A DNA stretch of 6,806 nucleotides from an uncultured Terriglobus sp. GTDB lineage: Bacteria; Acidobacteriota; Terriglobia; Terriglobales; Acidobacteriaceae. A program made the translations under genes and the position numbers. Of the stretch, positions 5,799-6,806 are shown piece by piece. Under the pieces are notes generated by a model. It saw nothing but the letters and a program-made list of their open reading frames with translations, did not search any database and was not told the DNA's origin. The stretch is taken from positions 1 through 6,806 of the forward strand of contig CALMRM010000177.1 of the NCBI GenBank assembly GCA_937871605.1, given 5' to 3'. The number at the start of each line of letters is the position of its first letter. Position 1 is the first letter of the stretch.

Positions 5799-6806
5799 TT
5801 ACCGCGGTGCCACTCGCGGCTCGGTCGTAGCCGTACCTGAGGGCGCTCGGCCCGCACCTGCGGGAGCGGTGTAGGGCCGGTACGGACCCACTGGCGAGTT
5901 CACCATGCCACGTGGCGCGGGCGGCACCGGCGCTGCCGGGCGAGGAGCAGTCGTCTGCGGAGCGTCCTCCGGCATTGTGTCCGCGGGTGCGCCCGTTGGC
6001 GCGGGCTGCTCTGCTGGACTCGCCTGCTTGTCCGCCGCCGCAGGCTGGTCGTCATCATCGTCGTCCGTGGCGGACTTTTTCGCTGGCGCTGTGTCGTTGT
6101 TGGCGGCTACATCCAGCGTCTTCTTGGGGGCGTTGTCCCGTGGGAAGCTTTCCACCGGCGTACGCGCAATCGCCGCCTTCATAAAGTCAATCCACATTGG
6201 CAGGGCCGCCCTCGCTCCTGTTTCCTTGTCCCCCAGCGACTTGCGGTCGTCGAAGCCGATCCACGTGCCGCACGTGACGGAGGGCGAGAAGCCGACAAAC
6301 CACGCGTCGGTATAGCCGTTTGTGGTGCCCGTTTTGCCACCCAGCGGGTGTTTGAGTGTTGCACCCGCGATGGCTGCGGTACCGGAGACTGGCACGGCCT
6401 CCAGCAGCTTCATCATGGTGCGCGCGGTCTCCACGCTGATGACGTCTTTCACCTGCGGCGCGACCTGCTGCAGCGGCAAACCATCGCCCTGCACCACACG
6501 CCGGATGACGTGCGGTTTGACCAGGATGCCGTCGTTGGGAAAGACCGAGTACGCACCCACCTGCTCCTGCAGGCTGACCCCCGCAGAACCGATGGCAACC
6601 GGCAAAAACGGCGGCAGGGTAGACGTGACACCGAACCGGTGCGCCATTTCGATGACCTTGCGGATGCCCATCTGGTTGGCCAGCTTGAGCGCGGGAATGT
6701 TGCGCGACTCCGCAAAGGCAGAGGTCAGCGTCATGGCACCCGCGTAATTTGCTTCGTAATTATGCGGCGTGTAGGGACCGTTGGGCGTGTAGAAGCTCGT
6801 CGGGCC
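5799..6806 (-). CDS. Class A penicillin-binding protein (PBP1A type), C-terminal part (runs off right edge)
   Basis: The last 335 residues of a bifunctional peptidoglycan glycosyltransferase/transpeptidase; the glycosyltransferase domain and the SxxK motif lie beyond the right edge. The visible part begins with YTPHNYEANYAGAMTL, the approach to the second transpeptidase motif, S-R-N (residues 34-36 of the visible part, in AESRNIPALKLA). The third motif is K-T-G (158-160, in GGKTGTTNGYTDAWFVGF; codons at 6335-6327). WIGFDDRKSLG (182-192) is also typical of the family. After WIDFMKAAI (205-213) comes a low-complexity tail of over 100 residues: charged, with six consecutive Asp (248-253), then Pro/Ala-rich to the stop. 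Such tails are common in periplasmic PBPs and probably disordered. The protein is expected to be membrane-anchored by its unseen N-terminus. Its stop lies 22 bp from that of ribF. Motifs make the class secure; the exact subclass is inferred. Confidence 0.94.
   Translation of the reverse strand, partial: GPTSFYTPNGPYTPHNYEANYAGAMTLTSAFAESRNIPALKLANQMGIRKVIEMAHRFGVTSTLPPFLPVAIGSAGVSLQEQVGAYSVFPNDGILVKPHVIRRVVQGDGLPLQQVAPQVKDVISVETARTMMKLLEAVPVSGTAAIAGATLKHPLGGKTGTTNGYTDAWFVGFSPSVTCGTWIGFDDRKSLGDKETGARAALPMWIDFMKAAIARTPVESFPRDNAPKKTLDVAANNDTAPAKKSATDDDDDDQPAAADKQASPAEQPAPTGAPADTMPEDAPQTTAPRPAAPVPPAPRGMVNSPVGPYRPYTAPAGAGRAPSGTATTEPRVAPR

Noticed and set aside
5777..5819. Possible bidirectional terminator between ribF and the PBP gene
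   Set aside because: The only stem (CCGCG 5802-5806 with CGCGG 5815-5819) is short, lies within PBP coding sequence and is not followed by a T-tract on either strand.

Overview
The window looks like chromosomal DNA from a GC-rich bacterium. The gene content and order (ygfZ-like, DUF1844, PhnP-like metallo-hydrolase, ribF, then a PBP1A-type gene facing them), together with the style of the secreted metalloprotease, most resemble Acidobacteriota of the Terriglobus/Granulicella type. That placement is an inference from remembered family distribution, not from a search. No phage, insertion sequence with a transposase, CRISPR array, tRNA or rRNA is visible.

Layout. Minus strand, left: the first 87 codons of an S-methyl-5'-thioadenosine phosphorylase gene (mtnP) run off the left edge. 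A gap of about 180 bp (327-504) follows, dominated by two inverted copies of a 41-bp repeat with a small GAGA-loop hairpin between them. One copy supplies the tempting ATG of mtnP; the other directly abuts the stop codon of the next gene. That gene (505-2094, minus) encodes a 529-residue exported protein with an HELTH zinc-peptidase motif and a TTG start. A divergent intergenic region (2095-2192) carries a plausible promoter for the plus-strand cluster.

Plus strand, centre: a tight four-gene cluster, ygfZ-like (2193-3203), DUF1844 (3230-3970), PhnP-like metallo-beta-lactamase-fold hydrolase (4005-4811) and ribF (4808-5776). Gaps are 26 bp, 34 bp and a 4-bp ATGA overlap, so it is probably one operon. 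Two members touch cofactor biology: YgfZ is a folate-binding protein linked to Fe-S enzyme maintenance, and RibF makes FMN and FAD. The other two have no assigned role here. Minus strand, right: the C-terminal part of a class A penicillin-binding protein (5799-6806) converges on ribF with only 22 bp between the stop codons, and continues past the right edge.

Most of the window is ordinary housekeeping sequence. The parts most worth a second look are the inverted-repeat element between the protease and mtnP with its effect on start calling, the uncharacterised exported metalloprotease, and the DUF1844/PhnP-like pair locked into an operon with ygfZ and ribF.
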